DNA of 51,035 nt from an uncultured Burkholderiales bacterium (lineage in GTDB: Bacteria; Pseudomonadota; Gammaproteobacteria; Burkholderiales; Burkholderiaceae_C): contig CAITYM010000082.1 of assembly GCA_903896615.1 (NCBI GenBank), positions 1 through 51,035 of the forward strand, in the 5' to 3' direction. This document shows positions 34,783 to 42,811 of the stretch, piece after piece; the first letter of the stretch is position 1, and every line of letters starts with the position of its first letter. A program made the translations under genes and the position numbers. Below the pieces are notes generated by a model that ran no database searches, was not told where the DNA came from, and was given only the letters and a program-made list of their open reading frames with translations.

Positions 34783-36426
34783 ATGTCAGTATTGAATTCC
34801 TTAAATTTTTCAAGTTACAGGCAAAAATCCAACTCCAGTGCGAGTTCACTTTTAAGTGGACTACTCTTGGTTGTGTGTTCTTTGTACTTTGTGATCTATG
34901 CAAAACCAGCCAATGCGTTAACGCTTAAAGTTGCAAATCAGGGAGACGCGCTCTCCATGGATCCACACTCTTTAAATGAATCCTTACAGCTTATGGTAAA
35001 TTCACAAGTCTATGAAGCACTTGTGATGAGAGACCGGGAATTCAAGCTTGCCCCAGGCCTTGCAACATCATGGAAACAAACCGCGCCAACTATCTGGCAT
35101 TTTGAATTGCGGAAAAATGTTAAGTTTCATGACGGCACGCCTTTTACAGCCGATGACGTAATCTTCAGTTACGAGCGAGCGAAGGGCGATGGATCGGACG
35201 TTAAAGCCTATGTCGGACAAATTAAGGAGATCCGAAAAGTTAACGATCACTCTATTGATATCGTGACCAACGCACCTTTTCCAATTCTTCCTGAATTGAT
35301 CACGCAGTGGTTCATTATGAGTAAAAAGTGGTGCGAGGATAATTCAGCCACAAAGCCTGTCGATAGACGCAAGGGCATCGAGAATGCGGCATCATTTAAA
35401 GCAAATGGTACTGGTCCATTTAGAGTTCGTGAGCGCCAACCCGGCGTTCACACTGTATTTGCCAGAAATGCTCAGTACTGGGGTGAGTTTCCTGGTAATG
35501 TAGATGAGGTCGTCTACAACGTTATTGGAAACGATGCAACCAGGGTAGCTGCCCTCTTGTCTGGTGAGATCGACATGATGGAGCCAGTGCCTGTACAAGA
35601 TGTTGAGCGTATTAAAAATACACCCAAATTAAAAGTATTGCAGGGTCCAGAGTTGCGGATTGTCTTCTTAGGAATGGATCAAAAACGAGATGAACTCCTT
35701 TATTCCAATATTAAGGGTAAAAATCCGTTTAAGGATAAACGCGTAAGACAAGCCTTTTATCAATCTATTGATATTGACACCATCAGGAGTCGTGTGATGA
35801 GAGGTGCTTCAACGCCAACAGCGTTGATGATTCCTCCTCAAGTGCGAGGATATCCCGCTGAGCTTGCGAAACGATTGCCTTACGATCCAGAGGGTGCAAA
35901 GAAACTTTTAGCCGAAGCTGGTTACCCAAACGGATTCGAAGTGAAAATGAATTGTCCCAATGATCGATATGTAAACGACGCTGAAATCTGCCAAGCAGTC
36001 GCTGCCAATTTAGCCAAAATTGGGGTTAAGATCAATTTAGAGGCTGAGACCAAAGGGACTTACTTCCCCAAAATACTTAGCCGCAATACAAGCTTTTACA
36101 TGCTGGGTTGGACGGCAAGTACAGTTGATGCGCATAACGTTTTATATCCCATTCTCTCCTCCCCAGGTGATGGTGGAAGAGGTCAATATAACCTGGGTGC
36201 TTACAGCAATCCTAGGGTTGACGAGTTGACTGAAAAAATTCAATCTGAAACTGATGATAAAAAGAGAAATGAATACATCAAGGAAGCAATGAAAATACAT
36301 CAAGATGACATAGGGCATATTCCTTTGCATCAACAAGCACTTAACTGGGGCCTCAAAGCAAACATAGATATGGTTCAATTCCCAGATAACTTCACGCAGT
36401 GGAGGTTTGTATTCATACGGCCCTGA
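34783..36426 (+). CDS. family 5 extracellular solute-binding protein
   Basis: A 547-residue periplasmic binding protein of the DppA/OppA family (SBP_bac_5). A long N-terminal signal (about 20-45, ending KPANA) precedes the mature start LTLKVANQGDALSMDPHSLN. The family segments W-x-F-x-LR-x-x-V-x-F-HDGTPFTADDVIFSYER (about 103-127), the AAVLLSGEIDM-like AALLSGEIDMMEPV and VRQAFYQSIDI are visible. The ligand is not predictable. The position between the two permeases gives the order B-A-C-DF, a shuffled variant of the more usual A-B-C-D-F. Confidence 0.93.
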   Translation: MSVLNSLNFSSYRQKSNSSASSLLSGLLLVVCSLYFVIYAKPANALTLKVANQGDALSMDPHSLNESLQLMVNSQVYEALVMRDREFKLAPGLATSWKQTAPTIWHFELRKNVKFHDGTPFTADDVIFSYERAKGDGSDVKAYVGQIKEIRKVNDHSIDIVTNAPFPILPELITQWFIMSKKWCEDNSATKPVDRRKGIENAASFKANGTGPFRVRERQPGVHTVFARNAQYWGEFPGNVDEVVYNVIGNDATRVAALLSGEIDMMEPVPVQDVERIKNTPKLKVLQGPELRIVFLGMDQKRDELLYSNIKGKNPFKDKRVRQAFYQSIDIDTIRSRVMRGASTPTALMIPPQVRGYPAELAKRLPYDPEGAKKLLAEAGYPNGFEVKMNCPNDRYVNDAEICQAVAANLAKIGVKINLEAETKGTYFPKILSRNTSFYMLGWTASTVDAHNVLYPILSSPGDGGRGQYNLGAYSNPRVDELTEKIQSETDDKKRNEYIKEAMKIHQDDIGHIPLHQQALNWGLKANIDMVQFPDNFTQWRFVFIRP

Positions 36427-36438
36427 TCATAGGTTCAT

Positions 36439-37386
36439 ATGTTCAACTTTCACAATTTAGGTAGCATAAGCACCTTGCGCACCTCAATTAAAACGTGGGT
36501 CCAAAGCGATTTTTTTTATCGCTTTGTCCACTCGCCCATAGCGGTGGTCTCCAGTTCTTTGATTTTGTTATGCTTGAGCTGTGCTTTATTTGCCCCTTGG
36601 ATTGCACCGTTTAATCCGTTTGATCTATCCACCCTAGAGCTATCTGACGCAAGGCTTCCTCCCATTGGGATGCAGGGATCAGATCCTAAGTACCTCTTAG
36701 GTACAGATGATCAAGGGCGTGATATCTTATCTGCTCTGATGTTCGGATCCAGAATATCCTTATTGATTGGTTTTATCTCTGTATTGTTGTCGGTCATTAT
36801 GGGGATGTCCCTAGGGCTAATATCAGGCTACGCTGGCGGGAAATTAGATTCTTTCATTATGCGCATTTGCGATGTGATGTTGTCATTTCCGGCCATATTG
36901 CTAGCCCTTTTGATTTCAGGGGTTGGGCGTGCATTGTTTCCTCAACAAAGTGATGCAGTTGCTTTTATAGTTTTAATTCTATCCATCTCGTTGTCTGGTT
37001 GGGTACAGTATGCTCGGACGGTTAGAAGCTCTACCTTGGTAGAGCGAGAAAAAGAATACGTGCAAGCAGCGCAGATTGCAGGCGTTAGTGCAATTCGAAT
37101 TATGCGGCTGCATGTATTGCCCAATGTGCTTGGTCCAGTCGTTGTGCTAGCCACAGTTCAAGTCGCAACAGCCATTATTACTGAAGCCACTTTGTCTTTT
37201 TTGGGAGTAGGTGCACCGCCTACCTCCCCTTCCTTGGGAACGCTCATCAGGGTCGGAAATGATTATCTATTTTCAGGAGAGTGGTGGATTTCTATCTTTC
37301 CAGGGTTGATGCTGGTCCTTATTTCTGTCTCCATTAACCTCTTTGGAGATTGGTTACGAGACGCGTTGAATCCTAGGTTAAATTAA
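36439..37386 (+). CDS. peptide-type ABC transporter permease, DppC-like
   Basis: A 315-residue permease with about six helices and the OppC-type N-terminal cytoplasmic extension and first helix (about 1-55). HLLGTDDQGRDILSALMFG-like YLLGTDDQGRDILSALMFGS (about 86-105) is the family's hallmark. The EAA loop is ERKEYVQAA-like REKEYVQAAQIAGVSAIRIM. TEATLSFLGVGAPPTSPSLG near the end completes the match. It follows the binding-protein gene by only 12 bases and precedes the ATPase gene by 23, so the three are surely one transcript. Confidence 0.94.
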   Translation: MFNFHNLGSISTLRTSIKTWVQSDFFYRFVHSPIAVVSSSLILLCLSCALFAPWIAPFNPFDLSTLELSDARLPPIGMQGSDPKYLLGTDDQGRDILSALMFGSRISLLIGFISVLLSVIMGMSLGLISGYAGGKLDSFIMRICDVMLSFPAILLALLISGVGRALFPQQSDAVAFIVLILSISLSGWVQYARTVRSSTLVEREKEYVQAAQIAGVSAIRIMRLHVLPNVLGPVVVLATVQVATAIITEATLSFLGVGAPPTSPSLGTLIRVGNDYLFSGEWWISIFPGLMLVLISVSINLFGDWLRDALNPRLN

Positions 37387-37409
37387 ATTTTTTATCTCCT
37401 ATACATAAG

Positions 37410-39491
37410 ATGTCCCAATTACTGAGTGTTGAAGATTTATGCGTTGATTTCACAACTACAAAGGGGGATTCAACACGGGCGTTAAACGGTGTAACCCTTC
37501 AACTCTCGTCTGCAGAGATACTAGGTGTTGTGGGTGAATCTGGCGCTGGAAAGTCCTTGACCGGTTCAGCGTTAGTGGGTCTGTTACCGTCGAACAGTAA
37601 AGTTGTTGGCGGACAAATTCTTTTTAAGGGCCGAGCTCTGCAAAATATAGGTGAAACAGAACTTAACAAGATCAGAGGTAAACATATTGGATTTATTTTT
37701 CAAGATCCATTGACCTCTTTGAACCCGTTGTTTACGATTGGCGAACAACTTATAGAGACGATTCGTAAACATTTACCCTTAAATAAAGTTGAAGCCACCC
37801 AGCGAGCTATTGAATTACTGGAGGATACGGGCATCACTGGCGCAAAAGAACGCCTGTCGCAGTACCCACATCAATTCTCCGGTGGTATGAGACAAAGACT
37901 TGTTATTGCGCTTGCTTTAGCGGGGGATCCAGAGCTGGTAATAGCCGATGAACCCACGACCGCATTAGATGTCTCTATTCAAGCACAGATCATGACTTTG
38001 CTTAAAAAACTATGTAAGCAAAGGGGTACAGCGATTTTGCTGATTACACACGACATGGGTGTGATTGCTGAGACCTGTGACCGAGTCGCAGTTATGTATG
38101 CGGGAAGGGTTGTAGAGGTAGGGCGTGTAGATAAAGTTATACACAGTGGTCGTCACCCTTATACGCAAGGCCTCATGGCTTGTATCCCTAAAATCAATGA
38201 AAGCCGAACCAAGCTAGCCCAAATTGATGGTGCAATGCCACGTCCAGGCGCAAGGGGGAGGGGTTGTGCATTTGCCCCGCGTTGTCGATTTGTTCAGGCC
38301 CAGTGTCTTGAACACGACCCGATATTAGAAACGACAGAGGATTCAAGTGTGGCTTGTTTCCATCCTCTGTCTAAGTCTAACGACTTAGGTGAGATTCCTG
38401 GCTATACAGATCAGGGCGAGCGTGTATTGAGTGCACTTAGAGAGAAGATTGTTCCAGAACCAACGCCTAAAAATGATTCACCATCTGTAAGCACATCAAC
38501 TCAAATATTAGTTAATGTTTCAAAATGGAGCAAGACCTTTGATGTCTCCAAGACTTTCATTACAAGGCTCTTGAGCGGAGAAAAGCGTCAATACCTTCAA
38601 GCAGTCTCTAGCGTAAGTTTTGAAATTAAAAGAGGAGAAACCTTTGCATTGGTGGGTGAGTCGGGCTGCGGCAAAAGCACAATCGCTAAGACGCTGGTAG
38701 GCTTATATCCTTCAAGTGAAGGAGAGTTCACTTTCGATAATGCTGATGGCAAAAAATTATATTTAGCAAACCAAACTCTCCCAATACGCAAGCGGGTACA
38801 AATGATCTTTCAAGATCCTTACGCCAGTCTTAATCCAAGGTGGCAGATCAAGGATATTGTTGCTGAGCCTTTGGTTGAATTAAATAGGACCTTAAAAACT
38901 TCGGATCATTTGACAAAGGTAACGCAGTTGTTAGAGTCCGTAGGACTCAGGAGTGAAGACTTAGAGAAATATCCGCATCAATTCTCAGGCGGGCAGAGGC
39001 AAAGAATTTCAATAGCGCGAGCTTTGGCCACAGAACCTGATTTTTTGATATGCGACGAACCTACGTCCGCTCTAGATGTGAGTGTGCAAGCCCAAGTTTT
39101 AAATTTGATGATGGATTTGCAAAAGCAAAAGAATTTAACGTATCTGTTTATTTCACATAATTTGGCAGTCGTAAAACACGTCAGCCACAGCGTGGGTGTA
39201 ATGTATCTTGGGCGATTGGTTGAAACAGCACCCACCAAAGAATTGTTCTCTAATCCCAAGCACCCCTATACCAAGATGTTGCTAGCGGCTATACCAAAGC
39301 TTGTTCCAAACGCCAGAGACAAAACTCTAGTTCAAGGAGAAATTCCCAATCCAATGCATGCCCCCATCGGATGTGCGTTTCATCCCAGGTGTCAGTTTGC
39401 TAACGATCGGTGCAAAGCCGAGCGACCAAAGTTACTACGAAACGGCAATATAAATGTGGCTTGCCACGCAGTTGAAGAATTGAGAATTTAA
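37410..39491 (+). CDS. fused double ABC ATPase, DppD-DppF-like
   Basis: One 693-residue chain carries both ATPases of the importer. Domain 1 (about 1-330) has Walker A GESGAGKS (42-49), signature FSGGMRQR and Walker B LVIADEPTTALD. Domain 2 (about 360-693) has Walker A GESGCGKST (416-424), signature FSGGQRQR and LICDEPTSALD. Each half ends with the oligopeptide-type C-terminal cysteine motif (GCAFAPRCRF and GCAFHPRCQF), which in some members binds an Fe-S cluster. Fused DppDF forms are known (YliA/GsiA, YejF). It closes the importer unit and ends convergent with the FAH gene. Confidence 0.94.
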   Translation: MSQLLSVEDLCVDFTTTKGDSTRALNGVTLQLSSAEILGVVGESGAGKSLTGSALVGLLPSNSKVVGGQILFKGRALQNIGETELNKIRGKHIGFIFQDPLTSLNPLFTIGEQLIETIRKHLPLNKVEATQRAIELLEDTGITGAKERLSQYPHQFSGGMRQRLVIALALAGDPELVIADEPTTALDVSIQAQIMTLLKKLCKQRGTAILLITHDMGVIAETCDRVAVMYAGRVVEVGRVDKVIHSGRHPYTQGLMACIPKINESRTKLAQIDGAMPRPGARGRGCAFAPRCRFVQAQCLEHDPILETTEDSSVACFHPLSKSNDLGEIPGYTDQGERVLSALREKIVPEPTPKNDSPSVSTSTQILVNVSKWSKTFDVSKTFITRLLSGEKRQYLQAVSSVSFEIKRGETFALVGESGCGKSTIAKTLVGLYPSSEGEFTFDNADGKKLYLANQTLPIRKRVQMIFQDPYASLNPRWQIKDIVAEPLVELNRTLKTSDHLTKVTQLLESVGLRSEDLEKYPHQFSGGQRQRISIARALATEPDFLICDEPTSALDVSVQAQVLNLMMDLQKQKNLTYLFISHNLAVVKHVSHSVGVMYLGRLVETAPTKELFSNPKHPYTKMLLAAIPKLVPNARDKTLVQGEIPNPMHAPIGCAFHPRCQFANDRCKAERPKLLRNGNINVACHAVEELRI

Positions 39492-39529
39492 CGGGAAAAG
39501 TAGTTTTTTAAAACTTGTTAAAAATTATT

Positions 39530-40321
39530 TCAAACTATTTTTAACGTGATATTTGGCAGTCCATCGATGTGTCCCTCCAAAGTATCACCGACAACAACGG
39601 GACCTACATTCTCAGGCGTCCCCGAATAGATGATGTCACCTGGCATCATCTCAAATGCAGCCGAGAGTTGACTGATTTGCTCCGCAACGGACCAAATCAT
39701 CTGTGATAAATTGGCTTCTTGTCGAATCACTCCATTGACTTTTAACCAAATAGCACCTTGTTTGATGTGTCCAATTTTGTCCGCCCGATGAACAGGGCCT
39801 ATGGGCGCTGAGTGATCAAAGCTCTTGCCAATTTCCCAGGGTTTTTTCTGGTCCCCCATTGCTCTTTGTAGATCACGACGCGTCATGTCAAGTCCAATGG
39901 CATAACCATAAACATATTCAAGAGCTTTTTCAGCAGGAATATCTCGACCACCTTTTGAGAGAACTGCAACGAGTTCGATTTCATGGTGGTAGTTCTTAGT
40001 CAGTGGTGGATAGGGATGGTTAACGGTTTGATCAATTGGGACGAACTGGATGGCATCCGTAGGTTTTTGAAAGAAGAAAGGTGGCTCCCGTGTTGGATCA
40101 GACCCCATCTCACGAGCGTGTGCTTCGTAGTTACGACCTATACAGTAAATGCGTCTTACTGGGAATACATCGCTAGTTCCAAAAATCGGTATTCTGGTTG
40201 CGGGAACTTTAAAGGGAGATTTAGAAGTAGTTTCGGCCAAAGCGGTTTGGCTGTATGTGGAAAGTGCAGTTGCTCCAGCGATGCCAGCTGTGGCAAATAA
40301 GTTTCTTCTACTGAAATCCAT
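39530..40321 (-). CDS. FAH-family hydrolase with apparent Tat signal
   Basis: A 263-residue fumarylacetoacetate-hydrolase-family protein. The FAH core begins FPVRRIYCIGRNYEAHAREM (about 53-72). The metal ligands are Glu114, Glu116 (HHEIELVAV) and Asp145 (GLDMTRRD), followed by GKSFDHSAPIGPV and the C-terminal PGDIIYSGTPENVGPV. The core resembles fumarylpyruvate hydrolases. The first 30 residues are unusual: SRRNLFATAG plus a hydrophobic stretch and TALAE look like a twin-arginine signal, so the folded metalloenzyme may be exported to the periplasm. It is convergent with the peptide importer. The substrate is unknown. Confidence 0.88.
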   Translation of the reverse strand: MDFSRRNLFATAGIAGATALSTYSQTALAETTSKSPFKVPATRIPIFGTSDVFPVRRIYCIGRNYEAHAREMGSDPTREPPFFFQKPTDAIQFVPIDQTVNHPYPPLTKNYHHEIELVAVLSKGGRDIPAEKALEYVYGYAIGLDMTRRDLQRAMGDQKKPWEIGKSFDHSAPIGPVHRADKIGHIKQGAIWLKVNGVIRQEANLSQMIWSVAEQISQLSAAFEMMPGDIIYSGTPENVGPVVVGDTLEGHIDGLPNITLKIV

Positions 40322-40603
40322 TTAAATCCCTAGGTAATTTAGATGGAATTATTCTAATGTTGGCTCCTAAAATCCAACATGGTACAAACTCTTATGTCTA
40401 AATAAAGTTAGTAAATTAGGGAATTAATAATTCAAGATTAGAGCAAGAAAAAATTGATGAGTGGATGACCATCAATATCACTGAAATAATAATCAAAAAT
40501 GCATTTACGAGTAAACCCTAGTTAGTATAAGACTTAGATAGTATTTACAAATAATAATGCATTTTTAAAATCAAAAATATGAATAGGCTGATTGGGGTTG
40601 TAA
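40322..40603. other. AT-rich spacer, start of low-GC patch
   Basis: These 282 bases separate the FAH gene from the small AraC-like gene and are divergent. Base composition drops clearly here and stays low to about 42.4 kb. I see no gene, no clear tRNA fragment and no transposon end. Confidence 0.5.
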
Positions 40604-40900
40604 ATGGATGCGCCAAATAAGCAATTAAGCGATAAAGAGTTATTAGATGCCTTGTGTTTATGGATAAATGACAACGTCAATCAAAGCATATCCTGGAATG
40701 ATTTAACAAAGCAAAGCAATCTCAGTCATTCAGAATTAATTAAGCTATTCAAAAATATTGATACTACGCCAATCACGTATGTACGTATGATAAAAGAAAA
40801 AGAAATGATTAGAAGAAGCAAAGAAACAGAAATGCAAAAAATTAGAGAATTACAAAATGCAATACCCGCAGCATTATTAAAAAAATTTATTAGCTATTGA
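40604..40900 (+). CDS. small AraC-like helix-turn-helix protein
   Basis: A 98-residue protein whose residues 12-68 fit the first helix-turn-helix of an AraC/XylS DNA-binding domain: LCLWINDNVNQSISWNDLTK, SNLSHSELIKLFKN, TTPITYVRMIKE. The second helix-turn-helix of the usual 100-residue AraC domain is not recognisable; the last 30 residues are charged and helical. There is no ligand-binding or receiver domain. Its end overlaps the end of the sensor kinase gene by 7 bases on the other strand. It could be an output partner of that kinase or a stand-alone regulator. The call rests on pattern only. Confidence 0.6.
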   Translation: MDAPNKQLSDKELLDALCLWINDNVNQSISWNDLTKQSNLSHSELIKLFKNIDTTPITYVRMIKEKEMIRRSKETEMQKIRELQNAIPAALLKKFISY

Positions 40901-42315
40901 GATAGTGGCAATGAAACTGTAAAAACAGTTTCGCCTAATGATGTGGTGTGATGCTTTATATAGCCATTATGGCGCTCTAAAATATTTTTGCACAACCACA
41001 AGCCAAGTCCCATACCTTTAGTCTGATTGGGCTTAGTTAAATCAAAAAGAGACGCACTTAATTCATCGTTAATTACTTCTCCAAAATTACCTACTGTAAG
41101 AGAAATATTAGACTGATTTACAAATGTAGAAATTGAAATTACTTTATTCGAAGAATCAACATCTTCAACTGCTCTAATTGCGTTGGACAATAAATTCATA
41201 ATAACTTGGAGAAATTGGTTTTCATTAACTTTTGTAATGCAAGAATCGTTTAGAGTGATTTTTAATTCTATGTTGTTGTGCTGTAAATCTCTTTGAACCA
41301 AATCTATTGTTTTAGTGACTAAATCATTTATATCTACAATCTCTATTGAAACTGTTGATGAGTTAAAAATGGATTGTATTGATTTAACAATATCCGTTGC
41401 TCTATTATTATTTCTTTCAACGTCATTTACAATCTCAGTCTCGGCAAGAAATAATTGTTTATTTGTATTTAGAGTAAGTAATCTGTTAAACAATTGCAAA
41501 TTGATTTTATTAGCGGCTAAAGGCTGATTAAGCTCATGTGCTAAAGTGGCACTTAAGGCAGATGTGGTAACAGTTTTATTGGCTTTCAATAATGAAGAAA
41601 GTAAGTTTTCATTATTCTCTAATAATTGCTTTATCCTATTGTTCTCTATAGTATTTTTATAATTTTCAACTGCTAGTTTTTCAGCCCAAAAATTAGAAAT
41701 TCCCAAATATGAGAGAATGATACTGGCAATCCATAACCATCTTATGGTTATGCTCAAGTTAGATTCGTCATATATCGTTGTGTAGTTTTTATCTGCATCA
41801 CTAAATGTAATTATGAGCCTTGTAGTTATAAAGCACAAATCAAGTAAAAGCGTTAACAACAAAAACCATATTTGTACAGATGAGTTATCTTTTATGATTT
41901 TTTTAATCTGATAGAGTTGTAGAAGAATTAATAAAATCAGACATAAGCAAAGTATGTAAACACGAAAATAATATTGTTTATAGAAAATTAAAACTGCTGT
42001 GATTAATGCAAGCGTTACAACAGCAAAAACAGAAATCGTTTTATACCTTTTCGGTACTTCTTTGTTTAGGCTAATTAAGAACAATAATTGAAAAACATAT
42101 GTGCAAATTACGAATGAGTTTGCTAAAACGAGAATATAGTTGCTTACAAGTGGAGCCAAGCCAAAAAGCGTAAAAGAAAAGATGGAGCTCAATAAGCCAA
42201 GTATCCAATAGGAACTTGGTTTTTGTGATTTAGGGCTCAAGTAATAAGGCAGTGCACCTAAAAGTAATATTACTAATAAAAATCCAGTAAATGAAAATAG
42301 AAAAGCATTAACCAT
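40894..42315 (-). CDS. 7-TM sensor histidine kinase
   Basis: A 473-residue membrane kinase. About seven hydrophobic segments fill the first 210 residues (roughly 4-24, 37-57, 60-84, 94-112, 118-137, 149-171, 192-210), followed by a helical linker. The dimerisation/phosphoacceptor domain has His at about residue 260 in LAHELNQPLA, a variant typical of FixL/DctB-like kinases. The ATPase domain shows the N box (VIMNLLSNAIRAVED) and G box (GMGLGLWLCKNIL). The track frame opens one codon earlier at a TTG; the ATG at 42315 is preferred. No response regulator is adjacent. The gene is very AT-rich compared with its surroundings, with Asn/Ile/Lys-heavy composition, which suggests transfer. Confidence 0.88.
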   Translation of the reverse strand: MVNAFLFSFTGFLLVILLLGALPYYLSPKSQKPSSYWILGLLSSIFSFTLFGLAPLVSNYILVLANSFVICTYVFQLLFLISLNKEVPKRYKTISVFAVVTLALITAVLIFYKQYYFRVYILCLCLILLILLQLYQIKKIIKDNSSVQIWFLLLTLLLDLCFITTRLIITFSDADKNYTTIYDESNLSITIRWLWIASIILSYLGISNFWAEKLAVENYKNTIENNRIKQLLENNENLLSSLLKANKTVTTSALSATLAHELNQPLAANKINLQLFNRLLTLNTNKQLFLAETEIVNDVERNNNRATDIVKSIQSIFNSSTVSIEIVDINDLVTKTIDLVQRDLQHNNIELKITLNDSCITKVNENQFLQVIMNLLSNAIRAVEDVDSSNKVISISTFVNQSNISLTVGNFGEVINDELSASLFDLTKPNQTKGMGLGLWLCKNILERHNGYIKHHTTSLGETVFTVSLPLSQ

Positions 42316-42386
42316 CAAAAATATTTGTAGTTATTATTTGCGATTTAAATAAAAATCAAAACTGGTTTAATATCCAAATTGTAAGG

Positions 42387-42490
42387 CAACTAGTTTGTTT
42401 GCAATCTGGGCATAACGCCATCGTAGTGACGCTCAACTAGTTTGTGCAGTGACTGTGCAACGGGGTTTTGTGTGTAACTATTTTGTTTGC
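42387..42490. repeat. three direct repeats next to tRNA-Leu
   Basis: CAACTAGTTTGT occurs exactly at 42387-42398 and 42434-42445. A third copy, AACTATTTTGTTTGC at 42476-42490, matches the extended first copy at 14 of 15 positions. Spacing is about 47 and 41 bases. The set fills the gap between the kinase gene and the 3' end of tRNA-Leu, where integrase arm-type sites are often found, but no integrase gene is present. Confidence 0.5.
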
Positions 42491-42517
42491 ATCCCTTGCA
42501 AACCCGTATGTAGACTG

Positions 42518-42611
42518 TGGTGCCCGAGGCCGGAATCGAACCGGCACGCCCGCTATTAACGAAAGCGGCGGATTTTAAGTCCGCTGTGTCTACCAATTTC
42601 ACCACTCGGGC
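42518..42611 (-). tRNA. tRNA-Leu(UAA)
   Basis: On the minus strand the acceptor arms GCCCGAG and CTCGGGC are followed by discriminator A and encoded CCA (42518-42520). The anticodon stem GCGGA/TCCGC has loop CTTAAAA, giving anticodon UAA for UUA codons. A long variable arm (CGCTTTCGTTAATAGCG) and T arm GCCGG-TTCGATT-CCGGC complete a class II tRNA. Length is 94 bases with CCA. Confidence 0.97.
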
Positions 42612-42811
42612 GGTAAAACAATTATTTTAGCCTATTTTTGATTCGTATTTAGGCTGCTATTCCACAAGAAAGAGCAGATTTTGATTGCAATGAATGGGAC
42701 GACTGGTGGTGGAAAGCAATTATGATTGTGCATATGGGGGTAGCGAAGCGGAAATGATTGTGTTTAACTTTCTCACCCGTAAACTTGCAAAGAAGGAATC
42801 ATTCAATATAT

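Noticed and set aside
40604-40900. Full-length AraC regulator
   Set aside because: Only the first HTH is recognisable and no upstream sensor domain can be found in the AT-rich spacer.
42390-42605. 71-codon minus-strand frame starting MVKLVDTADLKSA
   Set aside because: It lies mostly within tRNA-Leu(UAA); this is a well-known false translation of tRNA-Leu sequence. The part beyond the tRNA has no recognisable domain.
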